Of a stretch of 64,000 nt of DNA, positions 33,350 to 45,430 are shown piece by piece (the first letter of the stretch is position 1; each line of letters opens with the position of its first letter). A program made the position numbers and the translations under genes. Source of the stretch: Ulota crispa (taxonomy: Eukaryota > Streptophyta > Bryopsida > Orthotrichales > Orthotrichaceae); contig OY987242.1 of assembly GCA_963920765.1 (NCBI GenBank), positions 8,024,789-8,088,788 on the forward strand. Reading direction: 5' to 3'. The notes under the pieces were generated by a model. That model was not told the DNA's origin, made no database searches, and was given only the letters and a program-made list of their open reading frames with translations.

Positions 33350-35569
33350 TCTGATGCTGGGGTAACCCTTTGTATCTATTAGAGTGTGTCAGAGCTGGCC
33401 TGCAGGAAAAAGGTGATTTCAGAATTGCGTTCCAAAAATCTACTATCTATTCTATGAAAGAAGAATTGCGTTGAGTTCATACCTGCAGATTATAGAGCGG
33501 CCGGACACCTCCTATCTATCAAAAAAAAGCTGGATGAATGGTAACTGCAATGACCTGAGTCTGAATGCTTTTAAGTTGCAGCGAGGGACTAATCCGAGAG
33601 GGGTTGAATTATGAAATTGGCAGGAGCTCCTGGAAAGTTATCTGGTGTGCACTCTTGAGTCCCATCTGCAGGCCGTGCAATCATAGCGATTTACATAAGC
33701 TACAACGTCACATTCTGTGGACCTACACTACTCAAGGCTCTTCTGCAATGTTGTCAAGAGCCAGGTCTGAACCTCTTCACCATTAAAGCCGAAAACAAAA
33801 GTAGTGGTATTAATCAGCAATAGATTAATAAAAGAAAAAATCCAATATTCTTCGGTACTCACTCAATCACGGTGAATGCGCTCTAATCCACACTAGTAAG
33901 CTACACCACCTCTTTAATCCAAGTGCACAGGAACGCTCACCGTAATGAAAATAGTGCTAAACCAGTCTCTCTCTCTCACGTACGCTCTGGTGTGCATGAA
34001 TTTGCCATTGATAGATGGGAGACAAGCAGGGCTCCCTCAGCGTAAATTACGAGAGAGATGGACTAGATCATCAGTCAGTTCTGCCAGCAAGGTATTCAGG
34101 AGATTCAACTCCAATAATGAAAAGCCAGTTTGCTTAAAATAGCACAATAATACCGAGACCAGGGCTGAAGGGGGACCACGTACATATCCATTCACTGGCT
34201 TTTTAAATTTTTTTGTTGCTAAAGTTTCGCATGAGCGCTTTTCTCCCTTGGAGCCTGTGCAATCAGGAGCTGCTTTCGAAAAGTACCATGTAGCCTCTCT
34301 GCTTTTCCTATCTGTTCTTTTCCAGATACCCACCAACAGTGCTCGTGAAACTGACCAAATTTGGCACAACTTCTACAGTACCAACTCCAGTAGCAAAAGA
34401 TGTAAATACCAGTGGTTTAGATTTTCATTTTTAGACACTTTTAGCTTTGAGTTCAGCAATTAAAGGCATATATGAAACTTACATACCGTGCCAGTAATCA
34501 CCAAAACAATCTCAATCCTCACTTTCTTCAAATCATTGTACAGAGAGACTGGAGAGAATACCGATTCAACACCTTTAACTTTGGATCTCCACCATCTTCT
34601 CTGCACTTTGAAAGCAGCAATTAGGCAGACTCTGACTGACTACAGATTTTTGACTTTACCAACCTGCGGTCTGCGGTAAATTGAAATTGGAATAGACGAT
34701 GTTCCCGAGCTGGGAAGCTTAATGGCATTAATGTACAAGGGCCTTTTTACACTAGGCATACTGGATTAGATTTTTGCATACATTATCAAAACTTTGAAAT
34801 CACAATTTATTCCTTTGGCATTCAAAAGTTCCATACAAAAGGGAGAACTAAATTTTCTTTCAGTTGTCAACAAGATTCAAGAATAGCTAGACTAGTTTAG
34901 TATAAAATACTATGCTTAGATGCTTAGTGGGTCAACTGTAGATGTCAATATTTTAGTTGGACATCCAAATGGATAGTTCACATTATGTCCCACATCCAAT
35001 TCTACCAAGATCCCATTTCTACAAGTTCATGTTCAAATCCATAACCCAATTTTGTTGGATTGTAAAACAGCAAAAAAACATGCTTAAAGAAAAATGACAA
35101 AAAAATACTAAAATAGGTTGTGAAATACTTTTTGAAAAAAAATGTTGAATTAAGCTTTTGGTTTTTGTATGCCCAACTCTTGTAGCAAAGTCTCATCCAA
35201 TTGGAGCGAAAACTTCTAAAAGTGTTGCCACATCAACAAGAAATTGAGAGAGATGAACTAAAATACAAAGTCTGCATTCAAGAGACCTGAATTGCCATAG
35301 ATTAGACGGAAACAAACAGCTAAGCTACAAGAGACTTTGTCCCTGTAGCAATGGCTCAGTTATTGAGTAAGATATGTACTCAAACTTCCTCAAGGTATCT
35401 TTTTTCAATGCATAGCCTCCTCCCCTATGCTCCAGAGCCAATTCAAAGTTAACCTTATTGTACTCGGTTGTCTCCAAGAACTGCAGCTTTTGAATGACAT
35501 TACCGCACGGTGATGAGACTAATGGTCAAAGGATCTGCAATCTAGAATCACCATCATGATGGAAACCTT
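33350..35569. other. Intergenic tract, no gene recognised
   Basis: Several open frames (for example 34037-34369 minus) lack motifs and codon bias. It may hold the upstream region of the small hypothetical gene and, near its end, the 3' untranslated region of the GNAT gene. Confidence 0.4.
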
Positions 35570-35627
35570 TCAAACCCTACAGGAATGAATGAAATTTCGC
35601 AATTCTGAAAGTGGGACAAAGCATACA

Positions 35628-38420
35628 TCAGTGCTGCAGACTTGGACTCCAGATAAAGCCATCTCTTGGCTTCTGATAGTCGCCAATTACCATGTACCAA
35701 TTATGCCTGCAGTCCAAACAAGTGACCTCGAGAGATTAGTAACCTCCGAATCCAACAACAGCCCTCGTCCACAAACCCGAAAAAAAAACACATCCTAGTT
35801 ATCACAACCAATTCAACCACCAGTTTGAGAAATCCCAGAGTAAAATTTGGAAACGGATTTCAATGAATTGCAAAGTCGTACAATTGAATTTAAAAAAATA
35901 AAGTAATGAAAGGCAAGGCTTACCTTGCAAGCACAAGCTTTGCAACAAGTGCCCAGTTAATGAGGCGAGGGTAATAAACACCGGCGATGACTATACACGT
36001 AACCACTCCAGATTTTTCTTGAATAGCTCTGCTAATGACAGCCACCCATGCAGCCTCACTTGTTGCCATTGTGTGACCCAGAATGAACGTGCCAGTAGTA
36101 TAACCCCTGCATCTCACGCCACATCAGCATCATTTTCACGGCCAAAGGTGCTGAACTGCGCATCATACTGGACTTCTATTACATACTGACCAATACAAAC
36201 TATAAAAAAAAGGCTAAATTTTGCTAATTAGAGTTTCTCCAAATACAAGTATGCCGAATATTCACGATAAAGTTGTGGAGGATTTGATGCAGACTGCAAG
36301 AGAAGCTTACATGATGGTGTTGTCATTCGTTGTGGCCACCCAGCAGCCTTCAGGCCATTTTGCAAGCATTGCTCTTATATCATTTTCACGCTCATATCCG
36401 ACACCCTTGCTGAACATTTCGCCACACGCCTTGACATCAGCTTCCTCCATCTTGCGGCTGCTAATACCTGGTCACACAAGTAAAAAGCCTTGAAAGACAA
36501 ACCCCAAGAGCTCTACCATTCTACCCACAGCTGAGCACATTCAAACCCCAAGTTCTCCTCAAAAGCAAGGTGTGCAGGTTGTAAGCACACAAGAGTAGTA
36601 CCCTTTGTTGATCACTTCAAAGCACTGCGGAGAGACAAACAAATAAATGAATGCCTTACCATCAAGAGAGATGCCCACGGTGGATGCAGCGTGAATTCCA
36701 GCATCAGGTTCGACTGGTCCCATGAAGGACATTGTGCACTCGACAGGCCTGAACCCTAGGTTTGCATAGAGACAGAAGCTCTTCCGGTTTCCCCCTGACT
36801 ATACGCCAATCAGCTCGAGTTAGCAACCAACAATCATAATTCATGAAGGTTACAGCAGTTATACTGATAAAATTCAACGACAACTACCACGTTCAAACTT
36901 CTCCATCAAAACAACAGCGAGAGCCCTACTGTCTCCTAAACTGACCAAAGTTACCATTTATTCATACAGTCACACTTTTAATACTAGTCTACAACCTGCT
37001 CATTGCCATCCCATAGGAATATGTTCTTATTGATAAAAGTTTGATCTCGAGAGAGTTTGGCTCTTGCCCTCCATAGCCCTGCAGTGATCTCCTAATGAAA
37101 GCTCACTCCTACACATTGGTTTAAATGCATAAAAGTTGGACCTAAACACTATCCTCTATCTTAAAGGAAATCCAGTACCTGGTACTGCAAAATCAACAAA
37201 AATAAAGAGCACCATAGGTTTTTCTTATATCCATTAAAAAAATTGTCTAGATAAGGGAAATATGAGTGGTCAAATTGGCAACCAGCTTGGGGAGCAAATT
37301 GTACCGTGTTGAGGCGGATGGACGGTGATTTCATCTTCTGCGCATGTTGCACGATTGCTTTCATAAGCGTTTTGCCTACCCCTCGATTTGATGATTCCGG
37401 GCTCACAGCAACTGGTCCAACGCCGTTTGCATAGCTATCCCCTGAAACACATCGACAGTGAGCATCACAATCGGTCAACAACATGAGGTTGGAACATACC
37501 CGACCCTTTGAAGCTTTGCCACCCTATGAAGAGAAGCGGAGAGGAAAGGTTTAACTAGCTATACACCATCAAAAACGAAACACACAAACACACTCTTCAC
37601 TGGCTAGCTCAAAACCCTAGTTCACACTAGAAGAAAAATGGCAATAAACCCTAATTCACACTAGAAGAAAAACGACAATAAACAACTAGGTCACAACATT
37701 GCACAACAATGAACGGAACAATGAAAGACTATACAGCAACTATGTAACAACTACAAAATGATTCAATTACAATTGTGCAATTGTTGTGCAATAGTTGTGA
37801 CCTAGTCGTTTATTGCATGTTTTTCTTCTACTGTCAACCCATTCAAATCTTACTACAAAAATGGTAAAATTTCTCCTCACCCACTAGTACATTGGGGTTC
37901 CTGAAAAGAGTGACCATAGATGGTAATAACTTAAAAGATGTTCCTAACTTCCGTTTATTGTTCACAAGTAGAATCTTCTCATTTTGATACCTGCTACTCA
38001 GACAAAGGATTAGGGTTTAGACAAAGGATGATTAGGGTTAGGACAAAGGATTAGGGTTAGGACAAAAGCCTAGCATCCTTTGCACGTACGAGTCAACTGC
38101 AATGCCTGGTGCAAGCAAACTACTGACGCATCATCGAGAAGGGATCCGCACTGACCCATGTCGATGCACGCGAAGCCGATCAATTTGTCATCACCATCAA
38201 ATGCCGCCAGGTTGTAGTACAAGGGATGCGCCACCATCATTCCAACCAAGCTGCGCCCCGCTTCCGGCGAGGGCGTGTTGAAAGCGAGCGGAACGTCCGA
38301 GGCGAGATTGTCGACGTAGAAGGCGTTGTAGTAGACTGACCCCGCATCGTGCACATCCTGCGGCCGCATCTCGCGGATGCTCACTCCTGGCCCCCCGACC
38401 TCGGCAACTGCGGCCGCCAT
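35628..38420 (-). CDS. GNAT-type N-acetyltransferase
   Basis: Six exons on the minus strand join in frame to 319 residues: 38420-38156, 37441-37305, 36798-36660, 36467-36311, 36106-35924, 35706-35628, all GT-AG. The N-terminal half is a GNAT fold: SIREMRPQDVHDAGSVYY at about 14-31, the beta-strand GFACIDMGDSYANGVGPVAV at 82-101, and the acetyl-CoA loop SNRGVGKTLM at 106-115 (the usual Arg/Gln before the loop is Ser). GGNRKSFCLYANLGFRPVEC (about 136-155) is the typical GNAT C-terminal strand. The second half, from about 180 (RKMEEADVKACGEMF), repeats a GNAT-like pattern with no clear acetyl-CoA loop and ends NWYMVIGDYQKPRDGFIW. The substrate is unknown. An alternative start at 38453 adds 11 residues. 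No targeting peptide is evident. Intron 1 holds a CACTA MITE and telomere-like repeats. Confidence 0.9.
37659..37833. mobile_element. 175-bp CACTA-type MITE in GNAT intron 1, TCA duplication
   Basis: Begins CACTAGAAGAAAAACGAC and ends with the near-complement GTTTTTCTTCTACTG. Exact TCA duplications flank it (37656-37658 and 37834-37836). The first 35 bases, with flank, are tandemly duplicated just outside its left end (from 37621). Confidence 0.85.
38001..38068. repeat. Telomere-like short tandem repeat
   Basis: Three to four units of about 20 bases containing TTAGGG or TTTAGGG-related words (GACAAAGGATTAGGGTTTAG) within GNAT intron 1. Too short and mixed to be a true internal telomere. Confidence 0.7.
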
Positions 38421-39212
38421 TCCAGCTCTCCTCGAATTCCACCGAACCCGCAAAAAATCCTAAATTGCAAAACGAAATCAATCGGTCCAAAGCTAAACAA
38501 CAACTTGGAATCTCAAAATGCCGAGCTCTTCAAATCCTTAAACCCCGATACATGCAAACTCACTCTCCTCACCCCAAAAGTGGACAAAATTTAGAAGCAT
38601 CCAAGAAAAGTAAGACCGATAAGAGTCAAACTATCGGATTCAACTTGACACGGAATGACACTTGTTGATCACGTTCCTAGTTTCCCTCATGCTGCCGCAT
38701 TGCCGATTGAAGCAAAAAAAAAAGGTTCGAAAGATTCAGTGCGCGCGCGTGACTGAGATTGACCAATCGTGCACATTCATCATGGCCGGAATCGCGATCA
38801 ATTCCAGATTCCAGATTCCAACGCAACCAGAGTAATCCATTCTGCTGAGGCGCAAATCTCGGAACCCTCAACAAGATCTTGTTCCTGCCTGCACAAGTTT
38901 GCCAGGGGAATTGAGAATTGGTTCACTTGCACAACAACTTGTAGCCCGAGTGCAACTCTGGTGGTACAAATTGCATGGCAAGCTCCGAAAGCAATGCCCG
39001 AAATACAGCTTTGGGAATGCGTTCCTGTGAATCCAAAGGGTTGCTCTCTGCATGCGTTTCTTCACAGAACAATGCTAAGCTTAATCCTCAGTGGAGTCCA
39101 CATGACCAGCTTGGTGCTAGAAATTTGGAATGCGTGAAAGGACATGAACTAACTTGCAGGTACGCACGCACATCTTCATGGCTCCAAAATCATCAACGGA
39201 GAGTCTCATCTT
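38421..39212 (-). promoter_or_regulatory. Upstream region of the GNAT gene
   Basis: GC-balanced DNA upstream of the GNAT start. No TATA box or specific element could be assigned. Open frames here (for example 38769-39137) have no motifs. Confidence 0.3.
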
Positions 39213-39444
39213 CTACACTGAATATTGAGTTTAGGTTGTCCCACACTAATTCTCATATCTCACATTTTTAGTGCTATAAAAATGATTTTCATCACTAATG
39301 AAAAAAAAACCTGTTTTAAAGGGCCTTGCAATCACTACAAAGTTCCTGCAGAAAAAAATAGCAAGGTTCAAGTTGAAAACCATGTGAAATCCAAGCATGG
39401 TCAACCATTAGTGTGGGACATTCTAAATGCAATATTCAGTGTAG
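39213..39444. mobile_element. 232-bp MITE with CTACACTGAATATTG ends
   Basis: Left CTACACTGAATATTG...TGTCCCACACTAAT and the right end are inverted repeats over about 38 bases with four mismatches. No clear target duplication was found. It is non-coding. Confidence 0.7.
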
Positions 39445-39684
39445 TGCATGATAGTTCCGCAAACTTGTTCTTCTTTCATTTTACACGGAAGCCTGCAGCA
39501 AATTCTTGAAGAAATCATGCTTTGGAAATCGCCATGCTTCAGCTGATCCATATCATTCTGTAGCAAGCCTTGAAGTTCCCCACACTAACACCTCAAAAAC
39601 TTTGACAAACAACTTGAAAAATAGAAAGAAGAGATGAGCATTCATGTTGTGCAAGACACCATAAACCTACAATTGGTTTAATTT

Positions 39685-40217
39685 GGGAAATTGCTAAATC
39701 CACCACGCTTTTTGCTAAATCCACCACAATTCACTATCTCACCACGTTACATGGTGTTGCAGCACTGTTCACAAGCAGCTCAAGCAGTTTACCACAAGAG
39801 GTAAATTTTAGATATTTATTAGTGACAAGTTGAATTTGGAAAATTTGAATTTAGAATTGGATTTAAGGACCTTGCTTTAGTCTAGAACCTTGAAGGAGGT
39901 TACTATTGAACAACTCCCAGTGGAAAAGCTTCTCTTTTTTTACAAACAAGGGTAAAAGTAATAATTTATCCCCTAGCTAAGCTTTTCCATTGGGCATTGT
40001 TCAATTGTAACCTCCTTCAAGGTTTTAGACTAAAGCAAGGTTTTTAAATCCAAGTCTAAATTCAAACTTTTCAAATTTAGTAGTAAATATCTAAAGTATA
40101 CCCCATGTGGTAAACTAATTGAGCTGCATGTGAACAATGCAAGACCACGTAACGTGGTGAGATATTGAATTGCGGTGGATATATGTAGCAAAAAGCGTAG
40201 TGGATTTAGCAATTCCC
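39685..40217. mobile_element. 533-bp fold-back MITE with TTAATTT duplication
   Basis: Ends GGGAAATTGCTAAATCCACC and its complement, with arms of about 240 bases around a loop near 39930-39980. Exact seven-base flanks TTAATTT (39678-39684 and 40218-40224). Arms share wording with 10600-10976. Confidence 0.85.
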
Positions 40218-40224
40218 TTAATTT

Positions 40225-42128
40225 GAGCCTTCCAAGAGCCTCTAAGGTTTGACAAACCAAGTTGTTATTTGGCTAGCGTGAGTACAAGAAAAGGGCACTC
40301 ATATCTATTGCTACCTTGTATGAGGACCTAAGCCGCATTTACAATCCAAAGCAATAAAAAATGCATTGCACTCATGAAATATGTAAATGTACTCACTAGT
40401 TATTATCCAAGTACTTCACTCATCTAATCGAATAAAGTAAAGCAAAATTTATGGTCCTACTATACATTTGTACCCATAGTTTTTATCCAATTGGGATAAC
40501 ATAATAATATAATTCTCATGATTGCATTGAATTCAAAGAGTGAGCAAAAATAGAGGATTAGTAATTTGTTTTTTTGTAGTAATTAAGTACATATTTTAAG
40601 ACCCCTTTAGAAACTTTGTGGGGGCTCTTGGAAGGCTCAAATTTTTCCTAATGATATTTTTGGCCAAAAATGTCATATAATTGCCAACTTTAAATGTTGG
40701 TAACTTTTTTTTGGCAAAAAGGATCTCCACTTTATTTTTGTAACTTTTATCCTAAAATCTCCTTGTTTATACTTACTAAGAGTTTTAACTTGTCGAGGGG
40801 TGTTATAATTAGTTCATATGGTTGTTAGGACTTTGTTGTTTTTATGCTATCTTGCACCATATGTGAAAACAAATTTAATTTAGTTTTTGATTTTGCACGA
40901 AATCAAGTAACTCCAGAAGACCAAAAATTGTATGACTTAGCCTAACTTTTTTTTTTTTAATCCTTACTGGTATTGCAATGCATTTTTGAAATCCACAAGT
41001 TATTTTGTAAGCATGTAATTAGGAAGGTATCGGTGGGGTCCATTTGGAGTGATTGTAACTAGTTGAGCTATATTGGTACATGAATATTTATGAGTACCAA
41101 ATCATTGTTTAGTGTTTGCGTAATCACCTTGTAATGTTTTTTTTTGTTTCAAAATGCCATCTTTCTTTGGGATGAAAAGGAAGTAAGAAAACTTGACGTC
41201 TATAATTCGTATTGGTGTTTTTGATGGTGTGACTCTACCCACAGTACTAGTATTACTACTATAAAGATAACCATAGCAACAAGTTCAAAATTGTTATGTA
41301 ACCTTAAACTTTTGAAATGCGCATCAAAACATTCTTTCCTTTTGGTCTACCTTATTTTGGCTAGAAATAATAAGATAATTTAATGGTAGGAAATTAGATG
41401 TAAAATCATATTAAAAAAAACTAAGGTAAATTATTGAAATTCATTTGTAGATATTAGTGAGTAAGAATTATAATTGCAAAACAATGAAAATGATTATTTT
41501 AATAACATACTTTATAAAATTTTCTTGATAAATTGACTAACTATTTTATGGTTTGTGATAAAAATGTATGCTAGAAGTGAAACTTCCGTGCAAATATTGA
41601 GCTTCTGGATAACACGTGTACCGTTGTTAAAGGAAAAACCAAAAAATGAAATTTAAAGTTCATGGTGTGACTACATACAAATTGGTTCTTGAAGTGACAA
41701 AAAAAAGAGTGCAATAAAACAATATTTTATTTGTCTTGAGGATTTTCAAATCTTAACCCTTTTTTTGTGTTTTCAAAAAAAAACCTAAAAGATGGCATCT
41801 TGATAATGGTTGGTTATTCAAAATTATAGACAATTTTTTAAACAAAACCTTTTAAATCGAAAGTTCCAATTTCGACATCGATAATCAAAAATTTACAGAG
41901 TAAAATTCTAAAGATGATGCCAATATAGTGGTCATATAATCTTTAAAAAAAATTCCATTTCATAAATAAAAAAACAGATAACCTCATTAAATTATGCATT
42001 TAATTCCTCAACAACTAGTTCTCCAACTATACAATCAAGCATCAATTTCATAACTACATAAAACTTTATTACACATTGAAACAAACACATTTAATTGATT
42101 TTGCAAAAACAAAATTACAATAAGATCA
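40225..42128. other. AT-rich intergenic tract, no gene recognised
   Basis: No supported reading frame, RNA gene or complete mobile element was found. Confidence 0.5.
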
Positions 42129-42328
42129 NNNNNNNNNNNNNNNNNNNNNNNNNNNNNNNNNNNNNNNNNNNNNNNNNNNNNNNNNNNNNNNNNNNNNNNN
42201 NNNNNNNNNNNNNNNNNNNNNNNNNNNNNNNNNNNNNNNNNNNNNNNNNNNNNNNNNNNNNNNNNNNNNNNNNNNNNNNNNNNNNNNNNNNNNNNNNNNN
42301 NNNNNNNNNNNNNNNNNNNNNNNNNNNN
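42129..42328. other. Assembly gap of exactly 200 N
   Basis: The run of N is exactly 200 bases, so it is probably a placeholder length. Open frames that span it are meaningless. Confidence 0.98.
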
Positions 42329-42583
42329 CATTGCCGTTGGTTCAAAGATATGATAACAAGGTTTCAAAAATCTAGCATTATTTCTAAACTGATGCTAAAC
42401 AAAAGACACCATGGAAAGTTTCAATAAGAAGCTAATATGTAAACATTTTTCAAATGATAAATATTGAGCCGCAAATTATCCATATGCCTGAGTTACCATG
42501 AGTTACCATGTGTAGTATGTGTAGTAGTAATATACTCATATTAGTTTATTATCAGTAATATTAAATTATTTGAGCTTTGTTAA

Positions 42584-44589
42584 CCCCTCAACCACAAAAA
42601 TTTGTTCAATAGTTGGTTAAAAGTTTGAGTAGGTTCCTATGAAGTTTATTTTTGGTGGATGTTCTTAAAATTTGGAGACAAGGTGCACACAATGAATATC
42701 TTTGTGTGAAAAAAAAATTCCTATTAGATGCTCAAGTATAGAGTTATGCTACCCAAAAGAATTTGGACGCCTTAGGCAATTGGGCATCTTTGGAGAATCT
42801 TATGCTAAAACTAACCATTGTCCCTTCGGGGGACAAATGGGATTTCGGGCATGTACCTATGGTTAAACTACCTTGCGTGATTTTTTGAAACTTTTTTTGG
42901 AGGTGAGGAATTCAAAATCTACGTGGGAATGTAATTTTTTCTTTATACCAACATTTATTGAGGAAGTTATGCATGAAAATTTGGAAAAAGCTGCTCCTCA
43001 TGGAGCCAAAAATTTCTTAAAAAATTCCACTTTTTTCAAATAAAAATCTGAAATAGGTTCTTTAGACTTATATAGATGTGGGGAGCTTTGAATCATTCAT
43101 TTTTGATAGATGAGATGAAAGTTATGAGGAGTTTTGTTTGCGGGTAGTTCTAGATTCTCTACTCTAAAATAAACTTTGAAGTCCTTTAATTTACTCAAGT
43201 TTCATTATTTTGGAAAAAGAAAACAAACCAAAAGATGTAGATTGTTTATCACAACATTATAAGTGTTGGGATTTGTATTTTTCATTTTAATTATTAAATT
43301 CTTAACAATTTAGAGTTTTGACTCATTCTCTACTTCTTTTTACTTACTAATTTTTCCCATGTGTTGTATAGTTCCAATTGCTTTGAAAATTCTCCCACAC
43401 ATACCTAACTTGGTCTTCTGCATGGGAAAAAAAAACCACAACTTTGCGTAGAGCAAATTTTTTGATATAGGAGTGGTCAACTCCTTTTGAATTTTTTTGG
43501 GCAATACGAAGTTTTTTTTTCTTCACTTCACATGTAAATATCTCACTCCTTTTCATTTGGAATAAGCTCATTTTTCCCCCAAATACCCCATATTTTCTAG
43601 AGCATCTTGATCTTACAATTAGATTTCAAAAAAATAAAAAATAAAATACTATTCCTTTCATCTCCTCAAAAATGGTAGTTTTCAATAAATTTTCACAAAG
43701 AAAAGGGCTTGGTCCTTTAGGAGTTAACTCTTAAAACTTGGCATGTAAGTAATTAATAAATTATGGTGCACAAGTGTCAAAAATAAATAAAAACTGAGCT
43801 CTCACATCACATTCTAAGAGGAGTCAAACTTTGATAACTCTGTTTGGGCGGTTTCAAGAAAAGATATTTTCTTATTTACTTCAAGCCCTATTATCTTTCA
43901 ATCTATAAACCCAAAGTCCTTGAATTTTTTTTTGCATATTCCTGATGTTTGTTTCTAGAGTTATACTATTCAAATTTCAAATAAAAGACTCCCTTATTGC
44001 ACAAGAAATCATGAAAAAATGGCTAGTACATTGACAATTCACTAAAAGTCCTTGCATTTCAAGGTGATTTAGAATAAGCTAGACCCCACTAGAAGAAATC
44101 TTGCAATAAACAATTGGTTCACAACAATTACAAATGTCCTAAACAACTATAATTGAGTCATTGTATAATCGCTTACAAGTTATGACATTTGTGATTGTCA
44201 AAAACTAGTCATTTATAATAGTTTTTCTTCTAATGATTCTATATTTGCTACTGAAATTTTTTATGAGTGCACCTAACATCATATACTTGTGAATGTTCAA
44301 AAATCTTGTTTTTGTGTAGAGCAAAAATTATACTTTAGGAGGGCTCAAAGTCAACTTACCTTGATTTGCAAGAAAAAAAAAAAGTTGTTTTTTCTCACTT
44401 CAAACATAATTTCCTTAAAATCTATGAGGTCAAATGGGCTGAATTTTTTCACGCATTTCCTTACTTGTATATTACACTTCTTTATGGCTGAAACTCAAAA
44501 AAAAAAATTGTTTTTAATTTTGAATAAATTATCAAAAAATGATAGTTTTGGTCATATTTTTCTCTGCAAAACCGGTCGGGCTTTAGGGG
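42584..44589. mobile_element. 2.0-kb TTAA-flanked element with nested insertions
   Basis: Begins CCCCTCAACCAC and ends GGCTTTAGGGG. Exact TTAA lies on both sides (42580-42583 and 44590-44593). The outer parts are collinear with 27082-28070 (for example ATCTTTGGAGAATCTTATGC). About 0.9 kb at 42815-43725 has no counterpart there and itself ends CCTTTAGGAG-TTAA, so it is probably a nested element. A CACTA MITE is also nested at 44087-44235. No transposase is visible. Confidence 0.75.
44087..44235. mobile_element. 149-bp CACTA-type MITE nested in a TTAA element
   Basis: Ends CACTAGAAGAAA and TTTCTTCTAATG; interior matches 3019-3160. The related TTAA element at 27082-28070 lacks it: there, AAGCTAGACTCTATATTTGC near 27705 is uninterrupted. 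This gives a direct empty-site comparison. Confidence 0.85.
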
Positions 44590-44910
44590 TTAATAAATTA
44601 TATTGATTTTGTATAATTCTAAAAGCATTGTCACAATTTAATCTCCTAATTCCGCCATTTTTTTTAGTTCTTTTAAGTATCAACATGTGTAACATGCATT
44701 CATCTACAATAAAATTATTAAAACAACATTTTGTATCAAAATAATAAATAAAATAAAATAAATACAACATAAAAATATGATATAATTTTAATCGTATAAA
44801 TCCATATTCACATTTCTTTTAAAAAATGCATAAAAAAACCTAAAAACATTGTAATCAAAACTTAAATTTATATGATAAAAAGAATTTAAATATCTAAATA
44901 ATTTATTTAA

Positions 44911-45426
44911 CCCCTAAGCGCTCATTTGACCATTTTCTAATTGCTACTCATTTTTTGCGGGCTGCCCAAGATGAAAAAAAAACTTTTTGAATTTTTTTTA
45001 TATAATAGAAAATCAAGTCTACTTTCCAACCTAACTTGAATCATGTTAATTCAAGTTAAACTCCATCAAGGAGAATCTTTCAAAGATAAACACTTCAATT
45101 TTTGCTAGTGTTGTAAAATTTATTATTTCAAAAAACTAATGATGTTCTCTCCTTTGAAAAGATTGCATTTTTGGAGTTTACAATAGAATGTTTGTTTTTA
45201 ACCAATCACACCAAAATTTAAAATCTATGCATACATTTTGTATTTTTGGTGAATATCAAATGGTAAATTCTTCTAAATTCATTAAATAAAAATTCAAAAC
45301 TTTTTTTGAATAATTACTAAAAACCATGATTCTTGTTTTCTATTTTAAAGCAAACTTTATCAAAGTTACATAAATATTATTTATAATACATCTATGTTTT
45401 GCCCTTACCCCTTGGGCATTTAGGGG
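44911..45426. mobile_element. 516-bp TTAA-flanked element
   Basis: Begins CCCCTAAGCGCTC and ends GGGCATTTAGGGG, with exact TTAA on both sides (44907-44910 and 45427-45430). The interior is AT-rich without coding capacity. Confidence 0.7.
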
Positions 45427-45430
45427 TTAA

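Noticed and set aside
38001..38068. Internal telomere tract
   Set aside because: Only three or four mixed units of about 20 bases; a telo-box-like intronic repeat is the simpler reading.
42035..42427. Open frames across the N run
   Set aside because: They exist only because the 200 N contain no stop codon.
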